DNA of 14,283 bases, taken from assembly GCA_017437925.1 (NCBI GenBank), contig JAFRWQ010000040.1, positions 1-14,283 of the forward strand, read 5' to 3'. The notes under the pieces are model-generated. The model was not told the DNA's origin. It made no database searches and saw only the letters and a list, made by a program, of their open reading frames with translations. This stretch comes from Bacillota bacterium (GTDB taxonomy: Bacteria; Bacillota_A; Clostridia; Peptostreptococcales; Anaerovoracaceae). The position numbers and the translations under genes were made by a program. Below are positions 1 to 8,358 of the stretch, in pieces; the first letter of the stretch is position 1; each line of letters opens with the position of its first letter.

Positions 1-1169
<1,169 letters not shown>

Positions 1170-1206
1170 TCAGCCTGCAGGCGACCGGGCGGAACGCTGT
1201 CCGCTC

Positions 1207-2127
1207 TTATCGCTGCGGAGCCTTTGCCGGTATCTGCACCGCGGCGATGGCGGCGAACATTATGATGCAGCCGGTGAGCTCCCTTGCGCTTAAGCTCTCG
1301 CCCAGGATCAGCCAGCCGAATATCACCGAGAACACCGATTCCAGGCACATTATGAGCGAAGCCTCGGTGGGCTTTGCGTATTTCTGGCCTATGATCTGGC
1401 AGGTGTAGCCCAGGCCTCCGGAGAAGACTCCGCAATAGGCTATGCCCAGGGCCGCGGGCCTTATGTCCTCCCAGGCCGGCCTTTCTATTATCAGCGCCAC
1501 CGCGGTCAGCACGACGGCAGCCACGGCGAACTGTATAAAGGATATCCTTATGACGTCGGCCCGGTTGGCGTAGTAGTCGCAGGTCAGTATGTAAAAGGCG
1601 AAGCCCAGGGCGCAGAGCAGCAGATACACGTCGCCTTTTTCAAGGCTTAAGCTCTCGCTCATGCAGAGCAGGTAGAGCCCGAAGGTCCCGGCGGCCACCA
1701 CTATGAGCTCGATGAGGCGGGGCTTCTTCCCGAAGATCAGGAATCCCAGGAAGGGCACCAGCAGCACGTAAAGGGCGGTTATGAAGCCGGCCTTGCCGGC
1801 CGAGGTGGACACCAGCCCTATCTGCTGGGCGGTGTTGGAGAAGACTATCAGCAGTCCGCAGATGATCCCCCCTTTTAGGGTGTGGCGTCTGTATTCCGCG
1901 AAGGCCCCGGGGGACAGAGTCCTCGAAGGGAGCCTTCCGCCCTTTTTCGCCAGGGCGTCGGACGCCATGACCGTGGGCAGCAGCACCAGGGCCGAGAGTA
2001 TCATCCTTCCGGCGGTGAAGGTGTAGGGCCCGATGTGGTCCATGCCCTGCCTCTGAAAGACGAAGGCCAGACCCCATATCATGGCGGTAACGAAGAGTAT
2101 CAAACTGCCGAATAATCTTTTGCTCAA
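1207..2127 (-). CDS. EamA/DMT-family membrane transporter (metabolite exporter type)
   Basis: Integral membrane protein of the drug/metabolite transporter superfamily, 306 residues, which is the usual size for ten-helix EamA proteins. Two homologous halves are visible. The first opens with MIWGLAFVFQRQG (residues about 16-28) and the matching segment in the second half includes EASLIMCLESVFSVIFGWLILGE, the typical EamA repeat ending in a Glu/Gly turn. The substrate cannot be told from sequence; relatives move amino acids, nucleosides or drugs. The start is TTG at 2127: a TGA stop lies eight codons upstream in frame, no ATG or GTG lies between, and a moderate AGAGAGG sits just upstream. A TATAAT box is at 2168-2173. 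metG follows on the same strand. Family assignment is secure, substrate unknown. Confidence 0.9.
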   Translation of the reverse strand: MSKRLFGSLILFVTAMIWGLAFVFQRQGMDHIGPYTFTAGRMILSALVLLPTVMASDALAKKGGRLPSRTLSPGAFAEYRRHTLKGGIICGLLIVFSNTAQQIGLVSTSAGKAGFITALYVLLVPFLGFLIFGKKPRLIELIVVAAGTFGLYLLCMSESLSLEKGDVYLLLCALGFAFYILTCDYYANRADVIRISFIQFAVAAVVLTAVALIIERPAWEDIRPAALGIAYCGVFSGGLGYTCQIIGQKYAKPTEASLIMCLESVFSVIFGWLILGESLSARELTGCIIMFAAIAAVQIPAKAPQR

Positions 2128-2167
2128 CAGGGCCTCTCTTGTGTCGGTTCACATAAATAGACATTGT

Positions 2168-2177
2168 ATTATACACC
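2168..2177 (-). promoter_or_regulatory. Probable -10 promoter element for the EamA gene
   Basis: The reverse strand reads GGTGTATAAT, with a perfect TATAAT at 2173-2168, about 41 bases before the TTG start at 2127. No convincing -35 box is at the right spacing; the region upstream is the T-rich tail of the preceding terminator. Predicted from sequence only. Confidence 0.5.
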
Positions 2178-2180
2178 ATA

Positions 2181-2221
2181 AAAACCAAAAAGACTCGTTT
2201 TTCACAAAAAACAAGTCTTTT
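2181..2221 (-). terminator. AT-rich intrinsic terminator downstream of the DUF554 gene
   Basis: A 15-bp stem (2188-2202 pairing with 2207-2221, loop CACA on the plus strand) is fully paired on the minus-strand transcript if one G-U pair is allowed; on the plus strand that position is a C-A mismatch. It is followed on the minus strand by a T-rich stretch (2187-2180). The asymmetry indicates it works for leftward transcripts, ending the DUF554 gene just before the EamA promoter. Confidence 0.7.
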
Positions 2222-2242
2222 GTCGTCATTTTATTCTATTGC

Positions 2243-2268
2243 GGGACCAAAAGGCCGGCGCCGGTCCC
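2243..2268 (-). repeat. GC-rich hairpin immediately after the DUF554 stop codon
   Basis: GGGACC at 2243-2248 pairs with GGTCCC at 2263-2268, and the interior holds the perfect palindrome CCGGCGCCGG (2255-2264), giving two alternative folds. It abuts the stop codon at 2269 and precedes the AT-rich terminator. Without a following T-run it is more likely a 3'-end stabilising structure than a terminator by itself. Confidence 0.4.
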
Positions 2269-2979
2269 TTAGGCTGCCCCGGCAATGGCCAGTATCGCCT
2301 GCCAGACTATGGGCACGAACATGGCGGGAAGGAAGTTGACCACCTTTATTTTGGTCACGCCCAGCATGTTGAGGGAAATGGCGATGAGGGAAAGGCTTCC
2401 GATCTGAGAGCTTAAGGCCACTGTCTCTTCGGTCATGAGCCCCGAAAGAAGGCTCGCCCCAAGGGTCAGAAGGCCCTGATAGACCAGGACCGAAAGGGAG
2501 GCGAAGGCGACCCCTATGCCTGACCCCATAGCAAAAGTCGCCGCGGAGACCGTGTCTATGAGACCCTTGGTGAAATATATGCTGTGCTGGTTCTCAAGAC
2601 CCGCCTGCATGGCGCCCATTATGGTCATGGAGCCTATGCAGAAGAGCAGGGACGCGCTGACGAAGCCCTCGGCGAAGCGGCTGCTCTCGGAGCCCTTTGC
2701 GAAGCGCTTCTGAAGGGAATTGCCGAGGCGGTTGAACTTGTCGTCTATGTCGCAGAGCTCCCCTATGGCAACCCCGATTATGAGGGAGATCATGGTGAAT
2801 ATGGGGCGCCTCAGCTCTATGGCTCCCGACACGCCCAGGACCATGACGAAGAAGGCGAAGGCCTGAAAGACCCTGTCCCCCACTTTTTTCAGCTTTTCGG
2901 TCTTAAAGATGAGGCCGACGGCGGTCCCGACCACGACGAGTATCGCGTTTACTATGGTGCCTGTGAAAATGCCGAACAT
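2269..2979 (-). CDS. DUF554-family integral membrane protein
   Basis: Membrane protein of 236 residues matching the DUF554 family (relatives of E. coli YqgA and B. subtilis YdfK), whose biochemical role is not established. It begins MFGIFTGTIVNAILVVVGTAVG, the characteristic first helix with its Gly-rich turn, and has about six or seven hydrophobic segments, including the conserved stretch around GSMTIMGAMQAGL and the GLIDTVSAATFAMGSGIGVAF region typical of the family. An upstream in-frame start would add 15 residues (LGPFEAQSQRKGRN), but the ATG at 2979 is preferred: AAGGGG lies about 8 bases upstream and the family begins at this point. It is divergent from the bactofilin gene and ends in its own terminator region. 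Family secure, function unknown. Confidence 0.9.
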   Translation of the reverse strand: MFGIFTGTIVNAILVVVGTAVGLIFKTEKLKKVGDRVFQAFAFFVMVLGVSGAIELRRPIFTMISLIIGVAIGELCDIDDKFNRLGNSLQKRFAKGSESSRFAEGFVSASLLFCIGSMTIMGAMQAGLENQHSIYFTKGLIDTVSAATFAMGSGIGVAFASLSVLVYQGLLTLGASLLSGLMTEETVALSSQIGSLSLIAISLNMLGVTKIKVVNFLPAMFVPIVWQAILAIAGAA

Positions 2980-3029
2980 ATTGCGCCCCTTCCGCTGCGA
3001 TTGGGCTTCAAAAGGCCCGAGCAAAGGGT

Positions 3030-3038
3030 ATTATACCA
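3030..3038 (-). promoter_or_regulatory. Extended -10 promoter for the DUF554 gene
   Basis: The reverse strand reads TGGTATAAT, a perfect TATAAT with the TGN extension, about 50 bases upstream of the ATG at 2979. No good -35 is visible, which is acceptable for extended -10 promoters. The same TGGTATAAT recurs at 9652-9660. Confidence 0.55.
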
Positions 3039-3099
3039 TCAAAACCGGCCGAAAAGGCTCGTTCCGCAATATTTTTTTGAGTCCCGGCCTTAATTGCGG

Positions 3100-3128
3100 T
3101 TTTCAAAAGCCCCGATTTGCGGTATCAT
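3100..3128 (+). promoter_or_regulatory. Possible promoter for the bactofilin gene
   Basis: TTTTCA at 3100-3105 and TATCAT at 3123-3128 are separated by 17 bases and lie about 40 bases before the ATG at 3170. TATACT at 3128-3133 is an alternative -10. The -35 match is partial (four of six), so this is tentative. Confidence 0.35.
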
Positions 3129-3169
3129 ATACTATCAATGCGATCATACGGACGAAGAAAGGACACGTC

Positions 3170-4180
3170 ATGTTTTTTAATAACAAGAAAAAGCCGGGCG
3201 AAGAGCCCGTGATCGAGCAGCCCCTGGTCACCGCTCCCGAGCCCGCCGCTCCCGTCGAGGAGGCAAAGCCCGTGAAGGTAAAGAAAGAAAAGGAACTGGA
3301 TCCCGCTCCCGCCACCGTCATAGGCAAGGGCATCACCTTCTACGGCGACTTCACCGGGGAAGACCCCATCGTTATCAACGGCAGCTTAAGGGGAGACATC
3401 AGCACCAAAGGCAGCCTCACCATCAGCGAGGACGGCAGCTACACCGGCAACGCCAAGGTCTCCGATCTTGAGAGCAACGGCAGGATCAGGGGCAACATAG
3501 TCTGCGACAACCAGTCGGTGCTGGGCGAAAAGTCGGCCATGAAGGGCCACCTGGTGACCAGCTACCTGACCTCAAAGACCGGCAGCTCCTTCATAGGCCA
3601 GCTGGATATGACCAATCCCCAGACCCCCGAAGACGATGAAGAGGAAGAAGCTCCGGCTCCGGTCCGTTCGAATACAGGGTTTTCCGGAGCGGGCTTTGCC
3701 GGTGCGGGATCTGCCGCCTCGAAGAGGGTCGAGCCCGTGGAGTTCGACTGGCATCCCGAAGAGACTGCCAGAAGGAATGCGAAGATAGCGGAAGAGAACG
3801 CGAGGCTCGCTGAGGAAGCTGAGGCGCGGGCTCAGACGGAAGCCGCAAAAGCCGCCGAAGCTATCGAAGAAGCTGAAGACGAGCTGATCACCGTCGACAG
3901 CCTGCTCAAGGGCGCCGCCGAAGAGACCGCTGAAGAGGCGGAGAAGGCCGTCGAACAGGCCGCCGGGCCCCTCTTCAAGGCCGCCGAAGAAGCAGAGAAG
4001 GCCGAGAAAGCCGCCGAGGCCTTTATGGAAGAGCTCAACGCCGCGGTTGAAAAGGCCGAAGCAAAGCCCGAAGCTCCCGCGTCATCCGCTCCCAACCCCT
4101 TCCTCGACCTGGACAAAGGCCTTGTGGGAGACATCAAGATACCCGACGTCTTCAATTTCGAAGAAGAGCCGAAGAAATAG
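3170..4180 (+). CDS. Bactofilin (polymer-forming cytoskeletal protein) with long acidic Ala/Glu-rich tail
   Basis: Predicted cytoplasmic scaffold protein of 336 residues. Residues about 49-147 form the bactofilin beta-helix domain: short repeating strands such as ITFYGDFTGEDPIVINGSLRGDIST, GSLTISEDG, GRIRGNIVC and GHLVTSYLTSKTGSSFIGQ. The N-terminus is Lys- then Pro/Glu-rich and unstructured. After a Gly/Ala linker (about 165-185) comes a long charged helical region (about 198-300) built from Glu, Ala and Lys, likely a coiled coil or single alpha helix, then a short tail with FLDLDKGLVGDIKIPDVFNF. Most bactofilins are only 100-200 residues, so the tail is exceptional. The ATG at 3170 is chosen because GAAAGGA is 5-7 bases upstream and the protein starts MFFNNKKK; a longer frame to 2909 overlaps the divergent gene. 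Domain call secure; tail function unknown. Confidence 0.88.
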   Translation: MFFNNKKKPGEEPVIEQPLVTAPEPAAPVEEAKPVKVKKEKELDPAPATVIGKGITFYGDFTGEDPIVINGSLRGDISTKGSLTISEDGSYTGNAKVSDLESNGRIRGNIVCDNQSVLGEKSAMKGHLVTSYLTSKTGSSFIGQLDMTNPQTPEDDEEEEAPAPVRSNTGFSGAGFAGAGSAASKRVEPVEFDWHPEETARRNAKIAEENARLAEEAEARAQTEAAKAAEAIEEAEDELITVDSLLKGAAEETAEEAEKAVEQAAGPLFKAAEEAEKAEKAAEAFMEELNAAVEKAEAKPEAPASSAPNPFLDLDKGLVGDIKIPDVFNFEEEPKK

Positions 4181-4205
4181 CGGCAGCGCCAAAAGAAAGC
4201 AAGAA

Positions 4206-4237
4206 AAAACATCCTGCCCCGCAGGGCAGGATGTTTT
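4206..4237. terminator. Bidirectional intrinsic terminator between convergent genes
   Basis: A perfect 14-bp stem (4206-4219 with 4224-4237, loop CGCA) consists of a GC-rich core flanked by A-run and T-run. It gives a T-tract on both strands: TTTTATT on the plus side and six T on the minus side. It separates the bactofilin gene (+) from the purine permease gene (-) and can end both transcripts. Confidence 0.88.
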
Positions 4238-4280
4238 ATTATGCTTTATCGCTGTTAGACCGGCGAAGGGCCGCCCTGCT

Positions 4281-5717
4281 TTACGCCACCAGGAAGAACT
4301 TCACGAGGAAGATCAGGGAGATGATGTAGGTCAGGGTGGAGACTTCCTTGGCTCTGCCGGTGAAGACCTTGATCACGGTGAAGGCGATGAGGCCGATGCC
4401 GATGCCGTGGCCGATGGAGCTGGAGATGGGCATGGCGATGAGCATCAGGAAGACGGGAACGAACTCTTCGACCTTGTCGAAGTTGGTGTTCCTCAGACCC
4501 GCCAGCATCAGGACGCCGACGTAGATCAGGGCCGCGGAGGTGGCAGCCGGAGGAATGATGGCGGCCACGGGGGCGATGAACATGCAGGCCAGGAAGATGA
4601 TGCCGGTGGTGAGAGCGGTCAGGCCGGTGCGTCCGCCCTCTTCGACGCCGGAGGCGGACTCGATGAAGGTGGTTACGGTGGAGGTACCGGTGCAGGCGCC
4701 GGCGACGGTCCCGATGGCGTCGGCCATCAGGGCTTCCTTCATCTGGGGCATCTCGCCCTTCTCATTGAGCATGCCGGCGCGGGAGGCGGTGCCCACCAGG
4801 GTGCCTATGGTGTCGAACATGTCGATGATGCAGAAGGTGATGATGAGGATCACGATGGTGAACCAGCCGATCTCGGCAAAGCCCGCGAAGTTGAACTTGA
4901 ACAGGGTGGTCGAGGCCATGTCGGCGAAGGGAGGTACGAAGGAGGCGCTGGCAAGGCTTGCGAAGGGGTTGGTCCCAAGGAAGGCGGCCTGGCCTATCCA
5001 GTTGATCACGGAGGCGAAGAGCATTCCGAGGAGCACTGCGCCCCTTACCTTATAGTGATTAAGGATTATGATGGCGAAGAAGCCCAGGAACATGGTGACA
5101 ACGGAGAGCACCATGGAGCTGTAGCCGCTGCCCATGGCAGCCTTGGCGCTTCCCGCGGTGAGGGCTCCGAAGAAATCTCTCATGGCGTAGAAGGGTCCGC
5201 CGGTCTCTGAATATACTCCGGCGTTGGAGCCGAGGCCTATGTTCATCAGCATGATGCCTATGGCGGGGGCTATGCCGTGGCGTACTCCCAGGGGGATGGC
5301 TTCAACGATCTTGTCGCGGATGTTGAACACCGACAGCAGGATGAAGATGATGCCTTCGATGAGTATGATGATGAGGCAGGCCTGATAGGCGCTCACGTAG
5401 GGGTCCACCGCGGAGGCGAAGGCGGGCAGGGCCGCCACGTTGCCGACTACCACGGCGAAGAAGCTGTTGAGTCCCATGCCGGGAGCCAGGGCGAAGGGCT
5501 TGTTGGCGCAGAAGGCCATGACGAACATGGCGATGGCGGAGGCTATGCAGGTCGCCAGGAATACGCCGTTCCAAAGGGGTGTGCCGACGGCGAAGTTGGT
5601 CAGCAGGTTGGGGTTCAGGGCGATGATGTAGGCCATCGTCATGAAGGTGGTGAGGCCGGCTACTATCTCGGTGCGCACCGTAGTGCCGTTCTCCTTGAGT
5701 TTAAACCTTTCTTCCAT
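4281..5717 (-). CDS. NCS2/AzgA-type purine (guanine/hypoxanthine) permease
   Basis: Cytoplasmic-membrane proton symporter of the AzgA-like branch (COG2252; B. subtilis PbuG/PbuO, E. coli GhxP/AdeQ), 478 residues, a typical length with about 13-14 membrane segments. Signatures include TEIVAGLTTFMTMAYIIALNP at 16-36, ALAPGMGLNSFFA at 76-88, the DMFDTIGTLVGTASRAG segment at 299-315 and TGTSTVTTFIESASGVEEGGRTG at 343-365, which carries residues that bind the base in this family. The start at 5717 has AAAGGAA about 8 bases upstream. It lies 59 bases downstream of the aldolase-like gene on the same strand, and this gap holds no purine riboswitch. Which purine is carried (hypoxanthine/guanine or adenine) cannot be settled by reading. 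Family assignment secure. Confidence 0.93.
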   Translation of the reverse strand: MEERFKLKENGTTVRTEIVAGLTTFMTMAYIIALNPNLLTNFAVGTPLWNGVFLATCIASAIAMFVMAFCANKPFALAPGMGLNSFFAVVVGNVAALPAFASAVDPYVSAYQACLIIILIEGIIFILLSVFNIRDKIVEAIPLGVRHGIAPAIGIMLMNIGLGSNAGVYSETGGPFYAMRDFFGALTAGSAKAAMGSGYSSMVLSVVTMFLGFFAIIILNHYKVRGAVLLGMLFASVINWIGQAAFLGTNPFASLASASFVPPFADMASTTLFKFNFAGFAEIGWFTIVILIITFCIIDMFDTIGTLVGTASRAGMLNEKGEMPQMKEALMADAIGTVAGACTGTSTVTTFIESASGVEEGGRTGLTALTTGIIFLACMFIAPVAAIIPPAATSAALIYVGVLMLAGLRNTNFDKVEEFVPVFLMLIAMPISSSIGHGIGIGLIAFTVIKVFTGRAKEVSTLTYIISLIFLVKFFLVA

Positions 5718-5776
5718 AATGATTCCTTTTCTGTTCTATGAACACAGCTGGAGCTATAAGGACCTTTTTTACCTGC

Positions 5777-6802
5777 CTACAGCAGGGCGAGGAGCCGGTC
5801 CACCTGATCCTTTGTGGTAGCCCAGCTGGTCGCGAAGCGCACCGCGGTATGGTTTTCGTCCACCGGTTCCCAGGTGCTGTAGAGGACCTTGCCCTGCAGT
5901 TCCTTAAGCTTTTCGTTGCTTATTACCGGGAACTGCTGGTTGGTGGGAGAATCGAGGAGGAACTTATAGCCCTTGGCAGCTATGCCCTCCTTCATGTATT
6001 CCGCCATGTCTATGGCGTTCTTTCCGAGGCGGAAATATAAGTCATCTTTAAAGAGCTCGTCGAACTGGATGCCGAGAAGCCAGCCCTTGGCGAGCAGCCC
6101 TCCGTGCTGCTTTCTTCTGGTGAAGAAGCGGGAAGGCGGGTTGTTCTTGGTAAATACTATGGCCTCTCCGAAGAGGGAGCCGCACTTGGTGCCGCCTATG
6201 TAGAAGACGTCTACTATGCGGGCAAGATCCTGAAGGCTTACGTCTGTGTGCCTGCTGGCGAGGGCGTAGCCCAGGCGGGCGCCGTCCACGTAGAGGGGAA
6301 GCCTGTACTCATGGCAGACCTCGGCCAGAGCCTCAAGCTCCGCCTTTGAATAAAGGGTGCCGTACTCGGTGGGATGGGAGATATAGACCATGCTGGGGAA
6401 GACCTGGTGCTCAAAGGTCTCGTCGGCGTAGAACCTCATCATGAGCTCTTTGAGCTCTTTGGCGCACATCTTGCCGTCGTGGGCGGGCAGGGTCATGACC
6501 TTGTGGCCGCTGTACTCTATGGCGCCGGACTCGTGGACCGACACGTGGCCTGTGGTGACGGAGACCACGCCTTCGTAGGGCTGAAGCAGGGAATCGATCA
6601 CCAGCTGGTTGGTGGGAGTCCCTCCTATCATGAACCAGACGTCTGCGTCGGGAATGCCCACGGCCTCCTGTATCCTCTTGACCGCCGAGGCGCAGATCTC
6701 GTCGCCCAGGTAGCCGGGGAACTGATCGCTGTTGGTATCGCTTAGTCTTTTCAGGATCTCGGGCGCGCAGCCCTGGATGTAATCGCACTGAAACTGAAGC
6801 AT
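5777..6802 (-). CDS. PLP-dependent threonine-aldolase-like lyase (beta-eliminating lyase fold)
   Basis: Fold-type I pyridoxal-phosphate enzyme, 341 residues, resembling low-specificity L-threonine aldolase, which splits threonine or allo-threonine to glycine and acetaldehyde in the cytoplasm. Landmarks: MIGGTPTNQLVIDSLL (58-73) for phosphate binding, H90 in the GHVSVHESGA stretch (the ring-stacking His), D173 in YVDGARLGYAL (salt bridge to the pyridine nitrogen), and the Schiff-base lysine K206 in FYIGGTKCGSLFGEA. The start ATG at 6802 has GGAGGT about 6 bases upstream. Its promoter appears to be at 6882-6890. The purine permease follows 59 bases downstream with no clear terminator, so they may be co-transcribed. 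Other beta-eliminating lyases of this clan cannot be excluded, hence no symbol. Confidence 0.88.
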   Translation of the reverse strand: MLQFQCDYIQGCAPEILKRLSDTNSDQFPGYLGDEICASAVKRIQEAVGIPDADVWFMIGGTPTNQLVIDSLLQPYEGVVSVTTGHVSVHESGAIEYSGHKVMTLPAHDGKMCAKELKELMMRFYADETFEHQVFPSMVYISHPTEYGTLYSKAELEALAEVCHEYRLPLYVDGARLGYALASRHTDVSLQDLARIVDVFYIGGTKCGSLFGEAIVFTKNNPPSRFFTRRKQHGGLLAKGWLLGIQFDELFKDDLYFRLGKNAIDMAEYMKEGIAAKGYKFLLDSPTNQQFPVISNEKLKELQGKVLYSTWEPVDENHTAVRFATSWATTKDQVDRLLALL

Positions 6803-6881
6803 TCTGACCTCCGTTTTTTACTCATTTTTTGCCCTCGACCGGCCTTGCGCGGGCTGACTATCATTCGGGAAATACACATTC

Positions 6882-6890
6882 AATATACCA
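6882..6890 (-). promoter_or_regulatory. Extended -10 promoter for the threonine-aldolase-like gene
   Basis: The reverse strand reads TGGTATATT, a TGN-extended -10 close to consensus, about 80 bases upstream of the ATG at 6802. No clear -35 box. The rest of the 6803-7045 gap holds an AT-rich stretch and, at its far end, the terminator of the upstream gene. Confidence 0.45.
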
Positions 6891-6985
6891 TAAATCGGGG
6901 CAAAATGATACTGAAAAAGGAAAAAGCGGGCGTTTTTTTACGCGAATGCCGAACATTTTACGCCTCACGGCTTTGCAACGTTCCG

Positions 6986-7022
6986 AAAAATAAAACGGCG
7001 GTCCGGCATGGAGCCGGACCGC
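6986..7022 (-). terminator. Intrinsic terminator after the aldo/keto reductase gene
   Basis: A perfect 10-bp GC-rich stem (GCGGTCCGGC at 6998-7007 with GCCGGACCGC at 7013-7022, 5-base loop) is followed on the minus strand by CGTTTTATTTTTC. It lies 24 bases past the stop codon at 7046. Confidence 0.88.
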
Positions 7023-7045
7023 GCTTTATTGCGCTTTTTGCCTTG

Positions 7046-8221
7046 CTAATACCTGGCGATCTTTGTCATCACCGTGCGGCCTATGCTGTAGAAGGGTCCC
7101 TCGAACTGCTTTGCGACCTTGGCCAGCTCGTCCCTCACCTTTATGCCCTGGGGGCAGTGGGACTCGCACTTGCCGCACTTGATGCACAAAGACGCGGCCG
7201 AAGAGTTCTTCCTTATGCCGGTGCACATGAAGTAGTCCTTGAAGGACCAGAGCTTTCCCTCTATGGGCAGGTTGTTGTAGGCGGCGAAGGACCCGGGTAT
7301 GTCCACACCCGCGGGACAGGGCATGCAGTAGCGGCAGCCGGTGCAGGGGACCAGCATGTTGCGCCTGATGTCGGATGCGATCTCGGCGATAAGGGCCAAC
7401 TCTTCCTCGCTCACCATGCCGGCCTCGGCGTTCTCGGCGGTCTTCACATTCTCCTCGAGCATCTCAAGGGAGTTCATGCCCGAGAGGACGCAGGTGACCT
7501 GGGGCTGGTTCCACAGCCAGCGAAAGCTTAAGGCCGCGGGAGTCATGTCCTTGTCGTATTTTTTGAGCATCTCGCCCGCTTTCGGGGGAAGCTTCACCAG
7601 CTTTCCGCCCCTTAAGGGCTCCATGATGATCACGGGGATGCCTTTGGAACCTGCGTATTCCAGGCCCGTGCGGCCCGCCTGGGAGTGCTCGTCGAAGTAA
7701 TTGTACTGGATCTGGCAGAAATCCCAGTCCCTCGCGTCTATGAGCTTCATGAACATGTCGGAGTTGCCGTGGTAGGAAAAGCCCACCTGGCCTATGGCGC
7801 CTTCAGCCTTCTTCTTTTCGAGCCACTCCTCTATGCCCATGGCCCTGAGCCTTTCCCAGGTCTCAAGGTCGGTGAGCATGTGCATGAGGTAGAAGTCCAC
7901 GTGGTCTGTGCGCAGCCTCGAAAGCTCCTCGCCGAAGTAGCGGTCCATGTCGGAAGGCTTCTTGAGAAGGTAATGGGGAAGCTTCGTCGCTATCCTCACC
8001 TTGTCCCTCGCGTTGTTCTTTTCCAGTATGCGCCCCAGGGCGTCCTCGCTTCCCGGATAGATGTAGGCGGTGTCGAAGTAATTGATGCCCAGTTCTATCG
8101 CCCTCATGATCTCCTTTTCGGTCTTGTCCACGTCCACCGCGGCCAGCTTTCTCGAAAAGCGCATGCAGCCGTAGCCCAGCACCGAGATGTCTTTTCCGTA
8201 CCTGTCTTTTCTGTATCGCAT
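7046..8221 (-). CDS. Aldo/keto reductase with C-terminal 2x[4Fe-4S] ferredoxin domain (COG1453 type)
   Basis: Predicted cytoplasmic oxidoreductase of 391 residues, common in anaerobes; substrates of this branch are unknown. Residues 1-270 form an aldo/keto reductase barrel: D50 and Y55 in FDTAYIYPGSE, K80 in IATK and H114 in FYLMH make up the catalytic tetrad, and VIIMEPLRGGKL (197-208) is typical of the group. The C-terminal part carries two cluster motifs, C293/C296/C299/C302 (CTGCRYCMPCP) and C346/C349/C352/C356 (CIKCGKCESHCP), consistent with electron transfer to or from ferredoxin-like centres. The ATG at 8221 has AAAGGAG about 7 bases upstream. The gene is divergent from the amidohydrolase at 8359 and has its own terminator, so it is probably monocistronic. 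Family secure; physiological role not deducible. Confidence 0.93.
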   Translation of the reverse strand: MRYRKDRYGKDISVLGYGCMRFSRKLAAVDVDKTEKEIMRAIELGINYFDTAYIYPGSEDALGRILEKNNARDKVRIATKLPHYLLKKPSDMDRYFGEELSRLRTDHVDFYLMHMLTDLETWERLRAMGIEEWLEKKKAEGAIGQVGFSYHGNSDMFMKLIDARDWDFCQIQYNYFDEHSQAGRTGLEYAGSKGIPVIIMEPLRGGKLVKLPPKAGEMLKKYDKDMTPAALSFRWLWNQPQVTCVLSGMNSLEMLEENVKTAENAEAGMVSEEELALIAEIASDIRRNMLVPCTGCRYCMPCPAGVDIPGSFAAYNNLPIEGKLWSFKDYFMCTGIRKNSSAASLCIKCGKCESHCPQGIKVRDELAKVAKQFEGPFYSIGRTVMTKIARY

Positions 8222-8358
8222 GGAGAACTCCTTTGAATTGTCTGAACTTTACATTTAATATTAGGTTCTTTTCCCTTTGATTGCAAGGCGAAAGTGTCGT
8301 ATATTACTTGTAGGCACAGTACGCGGAAACGTTTGAAAATACAAAACAGGAGGTTTTT

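Noticed and set aside
1640..2188. 182-codon minus-strand frame starting at an ATG upstream of the EamA gene
   Set aside because: It lies in another frame over the same DNA; the EamA frame gives regular hydrophobic helices, whereas this gives an Arg/His-rich low-quality protein.
2909..3169. Upstream in-frame extension of the bactofilin gene
   Set aside because: It would overlap the divergent DUF554 gene and both promoters, and the ATG at 3170 has a proper ribosome binding site.
4047..5210. 387-codon open frame on the plus strand overlapping the bactofilin end and the permease
   Set aside because: Gly/Asp/His-rich translation typical of the reverse of a membrane-protein gene, and it would run through the bidirectional terminator at 4206-4237.
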